From Colimorpha_A sp045543555 (GTDB lineage: Bacteria; Bacillota; Clostridia; Oscillospirales; CAG-272): a stretch of DNA of 64,000 nt. The translations under genes were made by a program, and so were the position numbers. A model generated the notes under the pieces. That model was not told where the DNA came from. It searched no databases and saw only the letters and a program-made list of their open reading frames with translations. Below, piece by piece: positions 1 through 8,074 of this stretch. Each line of letters starts with the position of its first letter. Position 1 is the first letter of the stretch. The DNA lies in assembly GCA_045543555.1 (NCBI GenBank), contig JAZQMQ010000009.1:145159-209158 (forward strand). Reading direction: 5' to 3'.

Positions 1-1284
1 GTCGCCTTCCTCGGTATAGTCGTAAACAGCCATAAATCCCGCAAAAGCAACGGTCGAGCCGGAAGCCTTGAAATTATACTTGTCACATTCAAAGTCCGCA
101 TTTACGGTGTCGATCTTTGCGGATTCCATCTGGCTTGCAACGAAACGGCTCCAGATAAGCTTATAGAGCTTATACTGATCGGATGTGAGATATTTCTTTA
201 TCATATCGGGCTCAAGGCAGATATTCGTGGGACGAATTGCCTCGTGAGCGTCCTGTGCGCTTGCCTTTGTCTTATATACGCGTGGGGTCTTTGGACGGTG
301 ATCGGTACCGTATTTTTCCTCGATAAAGGAAGCTGTGACATTTTGAGCCTCCTCGGAAACACGGAGTGAGTCGGTACGCATATATGTTATAAGACCCTGT
401 ACGCCGCCGTTAGAGCTTCCGACGTTGATACCCTCATAAAGCTCCTGAGCGACCTTCATAATTCTCTGTGTCTGGAATCCGAGCTTCTTTGATGCCTCCT
501 GCTGCATTGTGGAGGTGGTGAAGGGGGGCTGAGGATTCTTTACGCGAAGAGCTTTTTTAACCGAGGTTACCTTAAAATTCTTATTTTCGATTGAATTAAG
601 GACGTTCTGAGCATCGGAACCGTTCTTTAAAGTAACTTTTCTTCCGTTTTTGCCGTAGAAATGAGAAATGAGCTTACCACCCTCCTCAGTTGTGAGAGCG
701 GCGTCGATTGTCCAATATTCCTCGGGCTCAAAGGATCTTATTTCGTTTTCTCGGTCAACGATAATTCTTGTTGCAACAGACTGAACTCTTCCTGCGGAAA
801 GGCCCGAACTAACGGTCTTCCAAAGGAATGGAGAGAGCTTATAACCGACGATACGGTCGAGGATGCGGCGAGCCTGCTGTGAATCAACAAGCTCGCGGTC
901 TATGTTTCTCGGCTCCTTTATAGCCGCCTTTATAGCGGTTTTGGTGAGCTCGTTGAAGGTTATTCTCTTCGTTTTTTCAATCGGAATTCCAAGCACGTTT
1001 GCAAGGTGCCACGAAATTGCCTCGCCCTCTCGGTCAGGGTCGGTTGCGAAGTATATTTTGGAAGCGTTTTTTGCTTCCTTTTTGAGCTCTTTTATGATAT
1101 CGCCCTTACCTCTTATGTTGATATAATGAGCCTCGAAGCCGTTTTCTATATCAACACCGAGAGAGCTTTTAGGGAGGTCGCGAAGGTGACCCTTCGATGC
1201 GACGACCTTATAGTTTGAGCCCAGATAGTTTTTGATGGTGGGTGCTTTAAAAGGTGACTCTATGATCACGAGATAATTTGCCAT
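1..1284 (-). CDS. topA: DNA topoisomerase I (partial, N-terminal 428 residues)
   Basis: Type IA topoisomerase that relaxes negatively supercoiled DNA through a transient 5'-phosphotyrosine. The ATG is at 1284 and the frame is open to the left edge, so the C-terminal part, including any zinc fingers, is outside the window. A TOPRIM domain is visible at the N terminus (VIIES near residue 9, acidic DPDREGEA motif near 82-89), then SAGRVQS near 163, and the catalytic Tyr at about residue 301 within GLITYMRTDS. The start lies 20 bp behind the dprA stop, giving the dprA-topA order common in Firmicutes and implying co-transcription. The family call is secure. Confidence 0.97.
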   Translation of the reverse strand, partial: MANYLVIIESPFKAPTIKNYLGSNYKVVASKGHLRDLPKSSLGVDIENGFEAHYINIRGKGDIIKELKKEAKNASKIYFATDPDREGEAISWHLANVLGIPIEKTKRITFNELTKTAIKAAIKEPRNIDRELVDSQQARRILDRIVGYKLSPFLWKTVSSGLSAGRVQSVATRIIVDRENEIRSFEPEEYWTIDAALTTEEGGKLISHFYGKNGRKVTLKNGSDAQNVLNSIENKNFKVTSVKKALRVKNPQPPFTTSTMQQEASKKLGFQTQRIMKVAQELYEGINVGSSNGGVQGLITYMRTDSLRVSEEAQNVTASFIEEKYGTDHRPKTPRVYKTKASAQDAHEAIRPTNICLEPDMIKKYLTSDQYKLYKLIWSRFVASQMESAKIDTVNADFECDKYNFKASGSTVAFAGFMAVYDYTEEGD

Positions 1285-1304
1285 CGGTTGATCTTCTCCT
1301 AAAT

Positions 1305-2693
1305 TTAAGAATTTATCTTATAGCTTCCGCCCGGAAGAGCGGTTATCATTCCCTCGATCTCGAGCATTGTGAGCTCGACCAGGACCTCGTTTATTGTAAT
1401 ATCCGTTCTTATTACAAGCTCATCGGACGTCATATCCGAGGTCATTAGGCAAGACAGTATTGCTTTCCTTGTTTCACTTGCATTTTCGGGTATCACAAAG
1501 CCTTCCGGTATTTGACTTGTGGGAACGGTATTTTCTTCCGGTTCGGTAACCGTTTTTTTGCTATTTGACGAAGCTCCTATCGGAACTCCGAATTTCTTTA
1601 TCGGCCTTTTTTCTGTCTTAAGCTCATTCTCGGAGACCTCTCCTGCCATAAGCTTTTCAGAGCGTTCGACAGCGCGTCTAAGGTTGGCGTCTTCGTCCTT
1701 GTTAACGTACGTGTATGGACGGTTTGACGCGGCGTTTCTTATTCTGTCAAGCTCGCGGTTCTTTGTTATAACGGAGCTTATACGGTTAAGATTTATCTTT
1801 GACGGGTAAGTCGCTTGATATTCAAGCAAAATATCTTCTGCGGAGGTTATCATCTTTGCTCCGTTTCGAAGCAGCTCGTTTGTTCCCGTACTGCTCATTT
1901 CACCAATCTTGCCCGGGATCGCAAAGACATCTCTGCCCTGCTTAAGCGCAGTTTGTGCGGTTATCAGCGCTCCGCTGCTTGCCGGAGCTTCTATAACGAG
2001 CGTTCCCAGTGAAAGACCGCTGATTATTCTGTTTCGTATTGGAAAATTTCTTCCAATCGGAGGGGTAAACGGAGGAAACTCGGTTATTACCGCTCCGTTT
2101 CTTGTGATCTCATTCATCAGATTAAGGTGCTCCGACGGATACGCACGGTCGATGCCGTTACCGAGCACCGCAACTGTGTAACCGCCCGCATCAATAGCGC
2201 CTCTGTGCGCCATTCCGTCAACGCCCTTAGCCATACCGCTGACGACAACGGCACCCGATTTTGCCATATCGTAGGCAAGAGAATACGACGTTTGCGCACC
2301 GTATTCGGTCATATTTCTTGTTCCGACCTCTGCTATGCATACCTCGGAGTCAAGGTCGAGGAGCAGACCTCTGTAATAAAGAACGGTGGGCTTGCCCTGT
2401 ATTCTTCCGAGCCTTTTGGGATAGAGCGGGGAATCGGGTGTAAGCACACCAATGCCCTCGTTTTCGCAATAGGCGTTTATTTCCATCGCCTTTGTGAGCG
2501 ATTTGTTCATAAGCTTCGCCTTGAGTGCGGGCTTCATAAACGGTAGCTGTGCATAGTCATCCTCAGATGCATCGTAAAGCCGTTTTATCGATGAATCGAA
2601 TGCGCCCATAAGAAGCTCGGGCATTAAAGACCCTGCTCCGCACAGATTTTGAAGCCATATCCACAAAAGTCTTTCGCCGTGTTCCTTTTGCAT
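1305..2693 (-). CDS. dprA: DNA-processing protein DprA/Smf
   Basis: Loads RecA onto incoming single-stranded DNA during transformation; it is also kept in many bacteria without known competence. The Rossmann-like core spans roughly residues 80-290, with GTRNMTEYGAQ, SGMAKGVDGMAHRGA and the AVLGNGIDRAYP segment typical of the family. A basic, Ser/Lys/Glu-rich linker follows, then a C-terminal winged-helix of about 60 residues (ASETRKAILSCL onward), the usual DprA C-terminal module. At 462 residues it is longer than the typical 360-380 because of the linker. It is followed at 20 bp by topA. comFC (32657-33433) is the only other competence-type gene in the window, so a working transformation system cannot be inferred. 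Confidence 0.95.
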   Translation of the reverse strand: MQKEHGERLLWIWLQNLCGAGSLMPELLMGAFDSSIKRLYDASEDDYAQLPFMKPALKAKLMNKSLTKAMEINAYCENEGIGVLTPDSPLYPKRLGRIQGKPTVLYYRGLLLDLDSEVCIAEVGTRNMTEYGAQTSYSLAYDMAKSGAVVVSGMAKGVDGMAHRGAIDAGGYTVAVLGNGIDRAYPSEHLNLMNEITRNGAVITEFPPFTPPIGRNFPIRNRIISGLSLGTLVIEAPASSGALITAQTALKQGRDVFAIPGKIGEMSSTGTNELLRNGAKMITSAEDILLEYQATYPSKINLNRISSVITKNRELDRIRNAASNRPYTYVNKDEDANLRRAVERSEKLMAGEVSENELKTEKRPIKKFGVPIGASSNSKKTVTEPEENTVPTSQIPEGFVIPENASETRKAILSCLMTSDMTSDELVIRTDITINEVLVELTMLEIEGMITALPGGSYKINS

Positions 2694-2730
2694 AATTTCC
2701 TCACAAAGATTGTGTTTAAAGTATTTGGCG

Positions 2731-3528
2731 TTAATCGAGGGAGATCATAGATTGCCACATAAATACTGCGGCAGCAGCCGATGCATTAAGTGACTCTACT
2801 CCCTTAGCCATTGGTATGTATACTGTTTTTGATGCGGCTTTTATTACGTCCTCATCGATTCCATGACCCTCGTTGCCAATTATGAATGTCGTTTTTTCGG
2901 TTATTTTAATGGCGTTAAGAGGAATAGCCTTTTCATCAAGCACTGCGGCGTAAACTGCGTATCCGCCCTCGTTCATAGCCTTAACCGTATCGCTTAGAGA
3001 CGGCACGGTAGTGATCTTTTGACGGAAAAGAGTTCCCATTGCGGCCCTTACTGTTTTCGGATTGTACATGTCCGCACAGTCAGCGCTCATAATTATCTCA
3101 TCACAGCCAAATGCCGCGGCGCTTCTTATGACCGTCCCGAGATTTCCCGGGTCGCGAAGCGAGGAAAGCAATAAAATTCTTCTCTTGCTTTCGGCAAACT
3201 CTTCCTTATTATATATTTTATTTATATTGTGGATTTTGTCAATATATTTTGCTACACAAATTACACCTTGCGGCGATTTTTCGGTGGAAATTTTCTCGAA
3301 AACGCTCTCCGACACCTCGGTGATTTCTATTTCCGGTGCCATTTCGATGCACTTTTTATACATCTTTTCGGTTGCAAAAACCTGTGTTAAACACATATCG
3401 CTTTTGATCGCTTCCTCAAAAAGCTTAAAGCCTTCGAGAAGGAAAAGTCCGTCCTTTTCCCTGTATTTTTTCTCTTTAAGCGATGCTGTAGCAACGATGA
3501 GCGGGTTGCTTCTGCTTGTTATCAACAT
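2731..3528 (-). CDS. TrmH/SpoU-family RNA 2'-O-methyltransferase
   Basis: Predicted S-adenosylmethionine-dependent 2'-O-ribose methyltransferase acting on rRNA or tRNA. An N-terminal substrate-binding domain (about residues 1-95, opening ITSRSNPLI) precedes the SPOUT knot. The three SpoU motifs are present: LRDPGNLGTVIRSA (motif 1, with conserved N and R), IIGNEGHGID (motif 2) and VESLNASAAAAV (motif 3). Length (265) matches the YsgA/RlmB-like group often found near infC-rpmI-rplT or pheST in Firmicutes. It lies just downstream of the rplT terminator and upstream of dprA-topA on the same strand. The precise target nucleotide cannot be read from sequence. Confidence 0.9.
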   Translation of the reverse strand: MLITSRSNPLIVATASLKEKKYREKDGLFLLEGFKLFEEAIKSDMCLTQVFATEKMYKKCIEMAPEIEITEVSESVFEKISTEKSPQGVICVAKYIDKIHNINKIYNKEEFAESKRRILLLSSLRDPGNLGTVIRSAAAFGCDEIIMSADCADMYNPKTVRAAMGTLFRQKITTVPSLSDTVKAMNEGGYAVYAAVLDEKAIPLNAIKITEKTTFIIGNEGHGIDEDVIKAASKTVYIPMAKGVESLNASAAAAVFMWQSMISLD

Positions 3529-3552
3529 ACAAAATCCTTCCGTTTATATAGC

Positions 3553-3577
3553 AAAAACCCGCGTAAAGCGGGTTTTT
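3553..3577 (-). terminator. Intrinsic terminator after rplT
   Basis: Perfect 10-bp stem (AAAAACCCGC pairing with GCGGGTTTTT, loop GTAAA) directly after the rplT stop. It ends the infC-rpmI-rplT unit and separates it from the methyltransferase gene. Confidence 0.88.
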
Positions 3578-3586
3578 AAGCATTTA

Positions 3587-3940
3587 TTAGAGGGCAGCCT
3601 TTGCCTTTTCAACGAGTGCTGCGAAAGCTTCCTTATCGGAAACTGCGAGCTCAGCGAGCATCTTTCTGTTGAGGTTGATGCCTGCGAGCTTGAGACCGTG
3701 CATGAACTGAGAATAGTTCATACCGTTAACCTTAGCCTGCGCGGAGATACGGGTGATCCAGAGAGAACGGAAGTCTCTCTTCTTCATCTTTCTTCCTGCG
3801 AATGCATAGTTACCGCTCTTCATTACGGCCTGCTTAGCCATCTTGAAGTGCTTGGACTTAGAACCCCAATAACCCTTTGCGAGCTTGAGAACCTTATTTC
3901 TTCTTGCGCGTGTTGTTACCGCACCCTTAACTCTTGCCAT
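3587..3940 (-). CDS. rplT: 50S ribosomal protein L20
   Basis: Primary 23S-binding protein of the large subunit, essential for early assembly, and in Firmicutes the autogenous repressor of its own operon through an upstream leader. At 117 residues it has the standard length; the basic N terminus (RVKGAVTTRARRNKVLK) and the C-terminal globular part (SQFMHGLKLAGINLNRKMLAELA) are characteristic. It is the third gene of infC-rpmI-rplT, 31 bp behind rpmI, with a good GGAGGAAATAG ribosome binding site. A strong terminator follows. Confidence 0.99.
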   Translation of the reverse strand: MARVKGAVTTRARRNKVLKLAKGYWGSKSKHFKMAKQAVMKSGNYAFAGRKMKKRDFRSLWITRISAQAKVNGMNYSQFMHGLKLAGINLNRKMLAELAVSDKEAFAALVEKAKAAL

Positions 3941-3971
3941 TTTCTATTTCCTCCTAATTTTTGGTGATTGA

Positions 3972-4163
3972 TCAACGGATCATTGCTCTTACTGTGGGAG
4001 CCATGGACTCGCTGAGATAGCCTGCCTTACGGAGGTGTCTCATACGCTTGGTGGTCTTAAGGTTTACCTGGTGACGACGGTTGATGTGGTTGAACTTAAC
4101 CTTACCGCTCTTGGTGAGAGTGAATCTTTTGGACGATGCCTTATGTGTCTTGATCTTAGCCAT
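3972..4163 (-). CDS. rpmI: 50S ribosomal protein L35
   Basis: Small basic large-subunit protein of 63 residues, the usual length. Conserved features include the N-terminal KTHKASSKRFTLTKSGKVK and the RRHQVNLKTTKRMRHLRK core. It is encoded between infC and rplT on one transcript, the near-universal bacterial arrangement, so expression should follow the leader upstream of infC. No anomalies. Confidence 0.98.
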   Translation of the reverse strand: MAKIKTHKASSKRFTLTKSGKVKFNHINRRHQVNLKTTKRMRHLRKAGYLSESMAPTVRAMIR

Positions 4164-4269
4164 TTGATTTTTCCGTTTCCCGATGACGTTTCAAATTTTT
4201 TTCGGGTTTTAGCCGGCTTCGGTCATCGACGAAACCGCCCCGTGCGCCTTTCGGCTATGTTGCGGGGGA

Positions 4270-4851
4270 TTATTCCTCCGACTTTTGCTTGGTCTTTTCC
4301 TTAACAGCCTTAATGGGATTAAGGAACATGATCATCGATCTGCCCTCCATTACGGGAGCCTTATCGACGGTACCCTTTTCGGCACAAGCCTCCTCAAATT
4401 TCTTGAGAAGCTCTGCGCCCAGCTCGGTGTGGCTGAGCTGACGGCCTCTGAAGCGGACCATTACCTTTACCTTGTCGCCGCCGCTTAAGAAGCGGTGTGC
4501 GTGGTTTACCTTGGTGTTGAAATCGTTGACGTCGATACGGCAGGAAAGCTGTATCTCCTTTGTTTCAACAATCTGCTGCTTTTTCTTTGCTTCCTTTTCC
4601 TTCTTGTCGCGCTCGAAGCGGAACTTTCCGTAGTCCATAATACGGCATACGGGCGGATCGCCCTGAGGAGCCATAAGAACGAGATCGTAGCCCTTATCAT
4701 AAGCGTTTTCAAGTGCTGCCGCGGCTGAAATAACGCCGACCTGCTCACCGTCTGCGCCGATGACTCTTACCTGCTTCTGTTTGCTGAAGCCGGGGAGAGT
4801 GAAAATGGCTTCGTTGATGGTCATTTCTTTAGAATTGTTTTTTGCAGCTAT
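4270..4851 (-). CDS. infC: Translation initiation factor IF-3, probable AUA start
   Basis: IF-3 binds the 30S subunit, blocks premature 50S joining and proofreads start codons and initiator tRNA. Both domains are present: the N-terminal half with VRVIGADGEQVG and the C-terminal half with CRIDVNDFNTK and VKVMVRFRGRQLSH. The nearest upstream ATG (4890) would add 13 unrelated residues and ignores the only good Shine-Dalgarno. GGAGGTG sits 7 nt before an in-frame ATA at 4851-4849; the next ATG lies 9 codons into the protein, just before the conserved TINEAI. Starting at ATA gives 193 residues. Non-canonical starts (AUU in E. coli infC) let IF-3 repress its own synthesis by discriminating against them. 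rpmI and rplT follow. Confidence 0.95.
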   Translation of the reverse strand: MAAKNNSKEMTINEAIFTLPGFSKQKQVRVIGADGEQVGVISAAAALENAYDKGYDLVLMAPQGDPPVCRIMDYGKFRFERDKKEKEAKKKQQIVETKEIQLSCRIDVNDFNTKVNHAHRFLSGGDKVKVMVRFRGRQLSHTELGAELLKKFEEACAEKGTVDKAPVMEGRSMIMFLNPIKAVKEKTKQKSEE

Positions 4852-4896
4852 GGTAGAACACCTCCGTAAAACTGATTCGCAACCGCGCATAAAAAC

Positions 4897-5024
4897 AAAA
4901 AAGCGCGGGTGCTCAAAGAAACAGAACCCGTGCGTAGTACAAAACCGCTTGTGCGGTGTACATGGATATCAACCGGCAAACCTTATCTGACGGTGAGAGC
5001 ATACGCTCTGCTTCTTTTTCGACT
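4897..5024 (-). promoter_or_regulatory. Structured leader of infC-rpmI-rplT with terminator hairpin
   Basis: About 130 nt of untranslated RNA precede infC. It contains GAGCGTATGCTC close to the 5' end, further possible pairings around CCGGTTGATATC and ACCGCACAAGCGGT, and a terminator-like hairpin at 4903-4934 (ACGGGT arm pairing with ACCCGCG, then a T-rich run) before the infC ribosome binding site. In Bacillus L20 binds such a leader and forces termination. The position and layout support an L20-type autogenous leader, but I cannot align it to the known consensus, so assignment to that family is inference. Confidence 0.65.
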
Positions 5025-5029
5025 CAATG

Positions 5030-5058
5030 ATTATACCACGCACAATTCGAATTGTCAA
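5030..5058 (-). promoter_or_regulatory. Sigma-A promoter of infC operon
   Basis: Perfect consensus on the minus strand: TTGACA (5058-5053), 17-bp spacer, TATAAT (5035-5030). Transcription would start near 5023, giving the structured leader. It is back to back with the plus-strand promoter at 5109-5137. Confidence 0.92.
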
Positions 5059-5108
5059 CAGTTTTTTTAAAAAAAATTGTTTTTTTCTGCCTGCAGGAAC
5101 ACTTGTTC

Positions 5109-5137
5109 TTGACAAATTGAAATTTTTGTTTTATAAT
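5109..5137 (+). promoter_or_regulatory. Sigma-A promoter for the small membrane protein gene
   Basis: TTGACA (5109-5114), 17-bp spacer and TATAAT (5132-5137), a perfect consensus, about 65 bp upstream of the 5202 start codon. Confidence 0.9.
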
Positions 5138-5201
5138 TAAGGCAATTACGGGATAAATGCCCGTATAATGCAAAAAATCACTAAGTGAAAGGAGAAACGC
5201 C

Positions 5202-5603
5202 GTGGCAATTAATTTCAGTTCAAGAGAACACACGAGGAAATTTGATCCCAACGACATAAGCTGTTGCCGTATCGAGTGCATTTGTGCATGCACCGGACTT
5301 CTGTTTTTCCTGCCGCTGATTTCGTTTCCCGATTCTCGCTTCGGACGTTATTGGGCAAATCAAGGACTACTCATCCTCTTTGCCGAAATTGTCGGATTGC
5401 TCGTTTGGGCACTCATATCCTTCATTCTGGGGCTTCTGGCTCTCATTCCGTTGATCGGAGTCGTCTTTAACGTAATAAAGATCCTGTTGGGGATTGCCGA
5501 GCTTTCAATATTTCTCTTCTTCATCATCAGGGCCTGCATATTTGCCGGAAAACGTCGAGCGGTCGATCTCCCATTGATCGGATACCTAAGATTCATAAAA
5601 TGA
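5202..5603 (+). CDS. Small integral membrane protein, DUF4870/Tic20-like
   Basis: A 133-residue protein with three to four hydrophobic segments (about residues 25-45, 52-75 and 78-110) and an RYWANQGLLIL stretch resembling the FHxxQ-type motif of DUF4870/Tic20-like proteins, a family without a firmly established function. The start follows AAAGGAG at 8 nt and a perfect sigma-A promoter; a palindromic terminator follows. It is monocistronic and divergent from infC. The Cys-rich stretch CCRIECICAC before the first membrane segment is unusual. The family assignment is tentative. Confidence 0.7.
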   Translation: MAINFSSREHTRKFDPNDISCCRIECICACTGLLFFLPLISFPDSRFGRYWANQGLLILFAEIVGLLVWALISFILGLLALIPLIGVVFNVIKILLGIAELSIFLFFIIRACIFAGKRRAVDLPLIGYLRFIK

Positions 5604-5612
5604 TAAAAGCAC

Positions 5613-5634
5613 AGCCTCCGCAAAAGCGGAGGCT
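5613..5634. terminator. Bidirectional terminator between convergent genes
   Basis: Perfect 9-bp stem AGCCTCCGC/GCGGAGGCT with loop AAAA and a T-run on the plus side. It serves the 5202 gene and, read the other way, the convergent DivIVA-like gene. Confidence 0.85.
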
Positions 5635-5641
5635 GATTTTT

Positions 5642-6313
5642 TTAATTTTGATTAAGCTTTGCTTTAGCGGTTGCTTCCGCAATTGCGATTCTTGCCTTCA
5701 TATCCTCGCTTACACGCTTATATTCTCCGACAGATTCCTCAGAAAGAGCCGTGAGCTCTTTTTTGTATTCCTCAGTGAGTGCGGCAAGCTCTTTTTTAGT
5801 ATTCTCTGCCATAAGGCGCGAATTGACAGCAGCCTCAAAACGTATTGCTTCAGCTTTTGCCTCGGCTTCCGCAATTTTCTCCTTTGCCGCTGCATCGGCA
5901 TCAGATATCATTTTCTGCGCATCGAGATTTGCCTTTACCAAAATGCTTCCGAGCTTACTTTCCGCCTGCTCTATCGAGATCTCGGCGGACGTTTGTGCAT
6001 CGTTACGCTGAGGTATCGATTCTGCAAGCTTTCTTGCCTCGCTAAGCTCGGTCTCCGTTCTTGCAAGCTCTGCCTTAAGCTCTTTTATTTCCTCGGTAAG
6101 AGCGGCTACCTGTCTTTCAAGCTCGCTCGACTTATTGGGAATGCTTCTTGCATTCTCGAGATCTCTTTCCAGCATACGTATGGTACTAACGTAACGGTTT
6201 TCCGCGGTAGTAAAGCGGATATTCATATCCTCGATATATCTGTTAACGTCGTTTTTGTCGTAACCCTTGCGGGAATTTCTGAACATTACCATGTCCTTAT
6301 CGGAGCTCTTCAT
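5642..6313 (-). CDS. DivIVA domain-containing coiled-coil protein
   Basis: The N terminus has the DivIVA lipid-binding signature (FRNSRKGYDKNDVNRYIED, residues about 11-29), in which the first crossed helix pair binds curved membranes at poles and septa. Residues 40-220 are almost entirely predicted coiled coil rich in Glu/Ala/Lys. At 223 residues it is longer than B. subtilis DivIVA (164), nearer to GpsB/SepIVA-like or pole-organising versions. It is monocistronic, with RBS and start at 6313. A role in septum placement or polar protein recruitment follows from the family; no partner is visible locally. Confidence 0.85.
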   Translation of the reverse strand: MKSSDKDMVMFRNSRKGYDKNDVNRYIEDMNIRFTTAENRYVSTIRMLERDLENARSIPNKSSELERQVAALTEEIKELKAELARTETELSEARKLAESIPQRNDAQTSAEISIEQAESKLGSILVKANLDAQKMISDADAAAKEKIAEAEAKAEAIRFEAAVNSRLMAENTKKELAALTEEYKKELTALSEESVGEYKRVSEDMKARIAIAEATAKAKLNQN

Positions 6314-6420
6314 ATTATTTGACCGTCCGTTTTATAGAATGTTGAACATCGGAAAAGATGCCCTCAAGATAATAATAACCGAAAACAGTGTTCTTGTCAA
6401 GAGAAAATAAGGTAAAAAAA

Positions 6421-6455
6421 GGCTGTAACCGATCTTCTCGATGTCGATTACAGCC
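6421..6455 (-). terminator. Terminator after the UPF0371 gene
   Basis: GGCTGTAA/TTACAGCC arms with inner complementarity (GATC..GATGTCGAT) followed on the minus strand by a run of seven T. Confidence 0.85.
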
Positions 6456-6467
6456 ATTTTTTGTACG

Positions 6468-7967
6468 TTAATTCTTATGATAAAGCTTTTTTGTCGTATA
6501 TTTGGGCTCGCAAGTAATATTGATACCGAGCTTTTTGAAAACTCCGTCGTCGGATTGCGGGAGAATTACTGTTGAATGCGCCTCGCATCCGCGCAGATCT
6601 GAAAGATGCTTTAAGGCTTGTGCGGAAACAGGATCGAACCCTGCGCTTATGGTGAGCGCGATCAGAACCTCATCGGAATGGAGTCTGGGATTATGATTGC
6701 CAAGCACACCTGTTTTCAGCTGTTGAATGGGCTCAATTACTGAATGGCTTATAACGTCGGTGCTCTTGTCGATTCCCGAAAGCGCCTTGAGAGCGTTAAG
6801 GAGCAATGCAGCGGACGGTCCAAGCAAAGAGGACGTCTTTCCCGTTACGATTCTGCCGTCGGGCAGCTGCAGTGCTGCTGCCGGCTTTCCTTCCGTAGCC
6901 TTTTCCTTCTCGAGTGCGGCGGCAACCACAGGTCTGTCCTCAATGGTTATTCCCGCCTGATTCATCACAAGCTCGATCTTGGTAAGAGGATCGTCGTCTT
7001 CGTCGTTCTTCTGTGCATTAAGGGCGTCGCAGAGAGTTCTGTAATATCTTCTTATTATCTCGTCGTGAGATGCCTTTCTTACCGTCTCCTCGTCAGAAAT
7101 GCAGAAGCCAGCCATGTTAACGCCCATGTCGGTAGGAGACTTGTAGGGGCAGCTTCCGTATATCTTTTCAAATATTGTTCTGAGAACGGGGAAGTTTTCA
7201 ACGTCGCGATTGTAGTTTACAGCGGCCTTACCATATGCTTCAAAATGGTACGGGTCCAGCATATTCACGTCGTTAAGATCGGCAGTTGCCGCTTCGTACG
7301 CAAGGTTTACAGGATGAGAGATAGGCAGATTCCATATCGGGAAGGTCTCGTATTTCGCGTAACCCGCTTTGATGCCTCTCAGATTTTCATGATAGAGCTG
7401 AGAAAGGCAGGTTGCCATTTTGCCGCTTCCGGGACCGGGCGCGGTAACGACCACCAAAGGACGCTCGGTTTCGATATAATCGTTTTGACCGAGGCCCTCG
7501 GGGCTGACAACGTGCTTTACGTTTGTCGGGTAACCCTCGATGGGATAATGAAGGTAGACCTTCATGCCGAGATTTTCAAGGTGCTTTTTGAAGCAAACGG
7601 CACTTCTCTGACCTGTATATCTTGCAATTACAATGCTACCAACATAGAGTCCGGAATCGCGGAATGCATCGATTAAGCGAAGAACATCCGCATCGTAGGA
7701 AATGCCTATATCGCTTCTTATCTTCTTGTTTTCAATATCGGTCGCATTGATAACAATAACGACCTCTACCCTGTCAGCCATATTAAGAAGCATCTTCAGC
7801 TTTATATCGGGGGCAAATCCGGGTAGAACGCGCGATGCATGATAGTCGTCGAAAAGCTTACCGCCAAATTCGAGATAAAGCTTTCCGCCGAAGTCGCTTA
7901 TGCGCTTTGCTATCATCTCCGATTGCTTTTTGATATACAGTTCATTATTAAATCCGAGTGTCTGCAT
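6468..7967 (-). CDS. UPF0371 / DUF1846 family protein
   Basis: Conserved 499-residue cytoplasmic protein found in Firmicutes and other gut bacteria, of uncertain role. The family opening (GFNNELYIKKQSEMIAKRI), LYLEFGGKLFDDYHASRVL and a P-loop-like TAPGPGSGKMATCLS at about residues 170-190 are visible, suggesting nucleotide binding. It is full length with ACGGAGGTGCGTT before the ATG. Its promoter is at 8001-8029. Monocistronic and flanked by terminators. Function should be left as unknown. Confidence 0.9.
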   Translation of the reverse strand: MQTLGFNNELYIKKQSEMIAKRISDFGGKLYLEFGGKLFDDYHASRVLPGFAPDIKLKMLLNMADRVEVVIVINATDIENKKIRSDIGISYDADVLRLIDAFRDSGLYVGSIVIARYTGQRSAVCFKKHLENLGMKVYLHYPIEGYPTNVKHVVSPEGLGQNDYIETERPLVVVTAPGPGSGKMATCLSQLYHENLRGIKAGYAKYETFPIWNLPISHPVNLAYEAATADLNDVNMLDPYHFEAYGKAAVNYNRDVENFPVLRTIFEKIYGSCPYKSPTDMGVNMAGFCISDEETVRKASHDEIIRRYYRTLCDALNAQKNDEDDDPLTKIELVMNQAGITIEDRPVVAAALEKEKATEGKPAAALQLPDGRIVTGKTSSLLGPSAALLLNALKALSGIDKSTDVISHSVIEPIQQLKTGVLGNHNPRLHSDEVLIALTISAGFDPVSAQALKHLSDLRGCEAHSTVILPQSDDGVFKKLGINITCEPKYTTKKLYHKN

Positions 7968-8000
7968 AACGCACCTCCGTTCATTAATATACAGTTCAAC

Positions 8001-8029
8001 ATTTTATCACAAAATTCCTGTTCCGTCAA
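8001..8029 (-). promoter_or_regulatory. Promoter of the UPF0371 gene
   Basis: TTGACG (8029-8024), 17-bp spacer, TAAAAT (8006-8001) on the minus strand. It lies just downstream of the structured-RNA terminator, so the two transcription units appear separate. Confidence 0.8.
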
Positions 8030-8074
8030 CATTATTAGCCAATAAATTTCAAAATATGTTAATATTTTTGCAAA

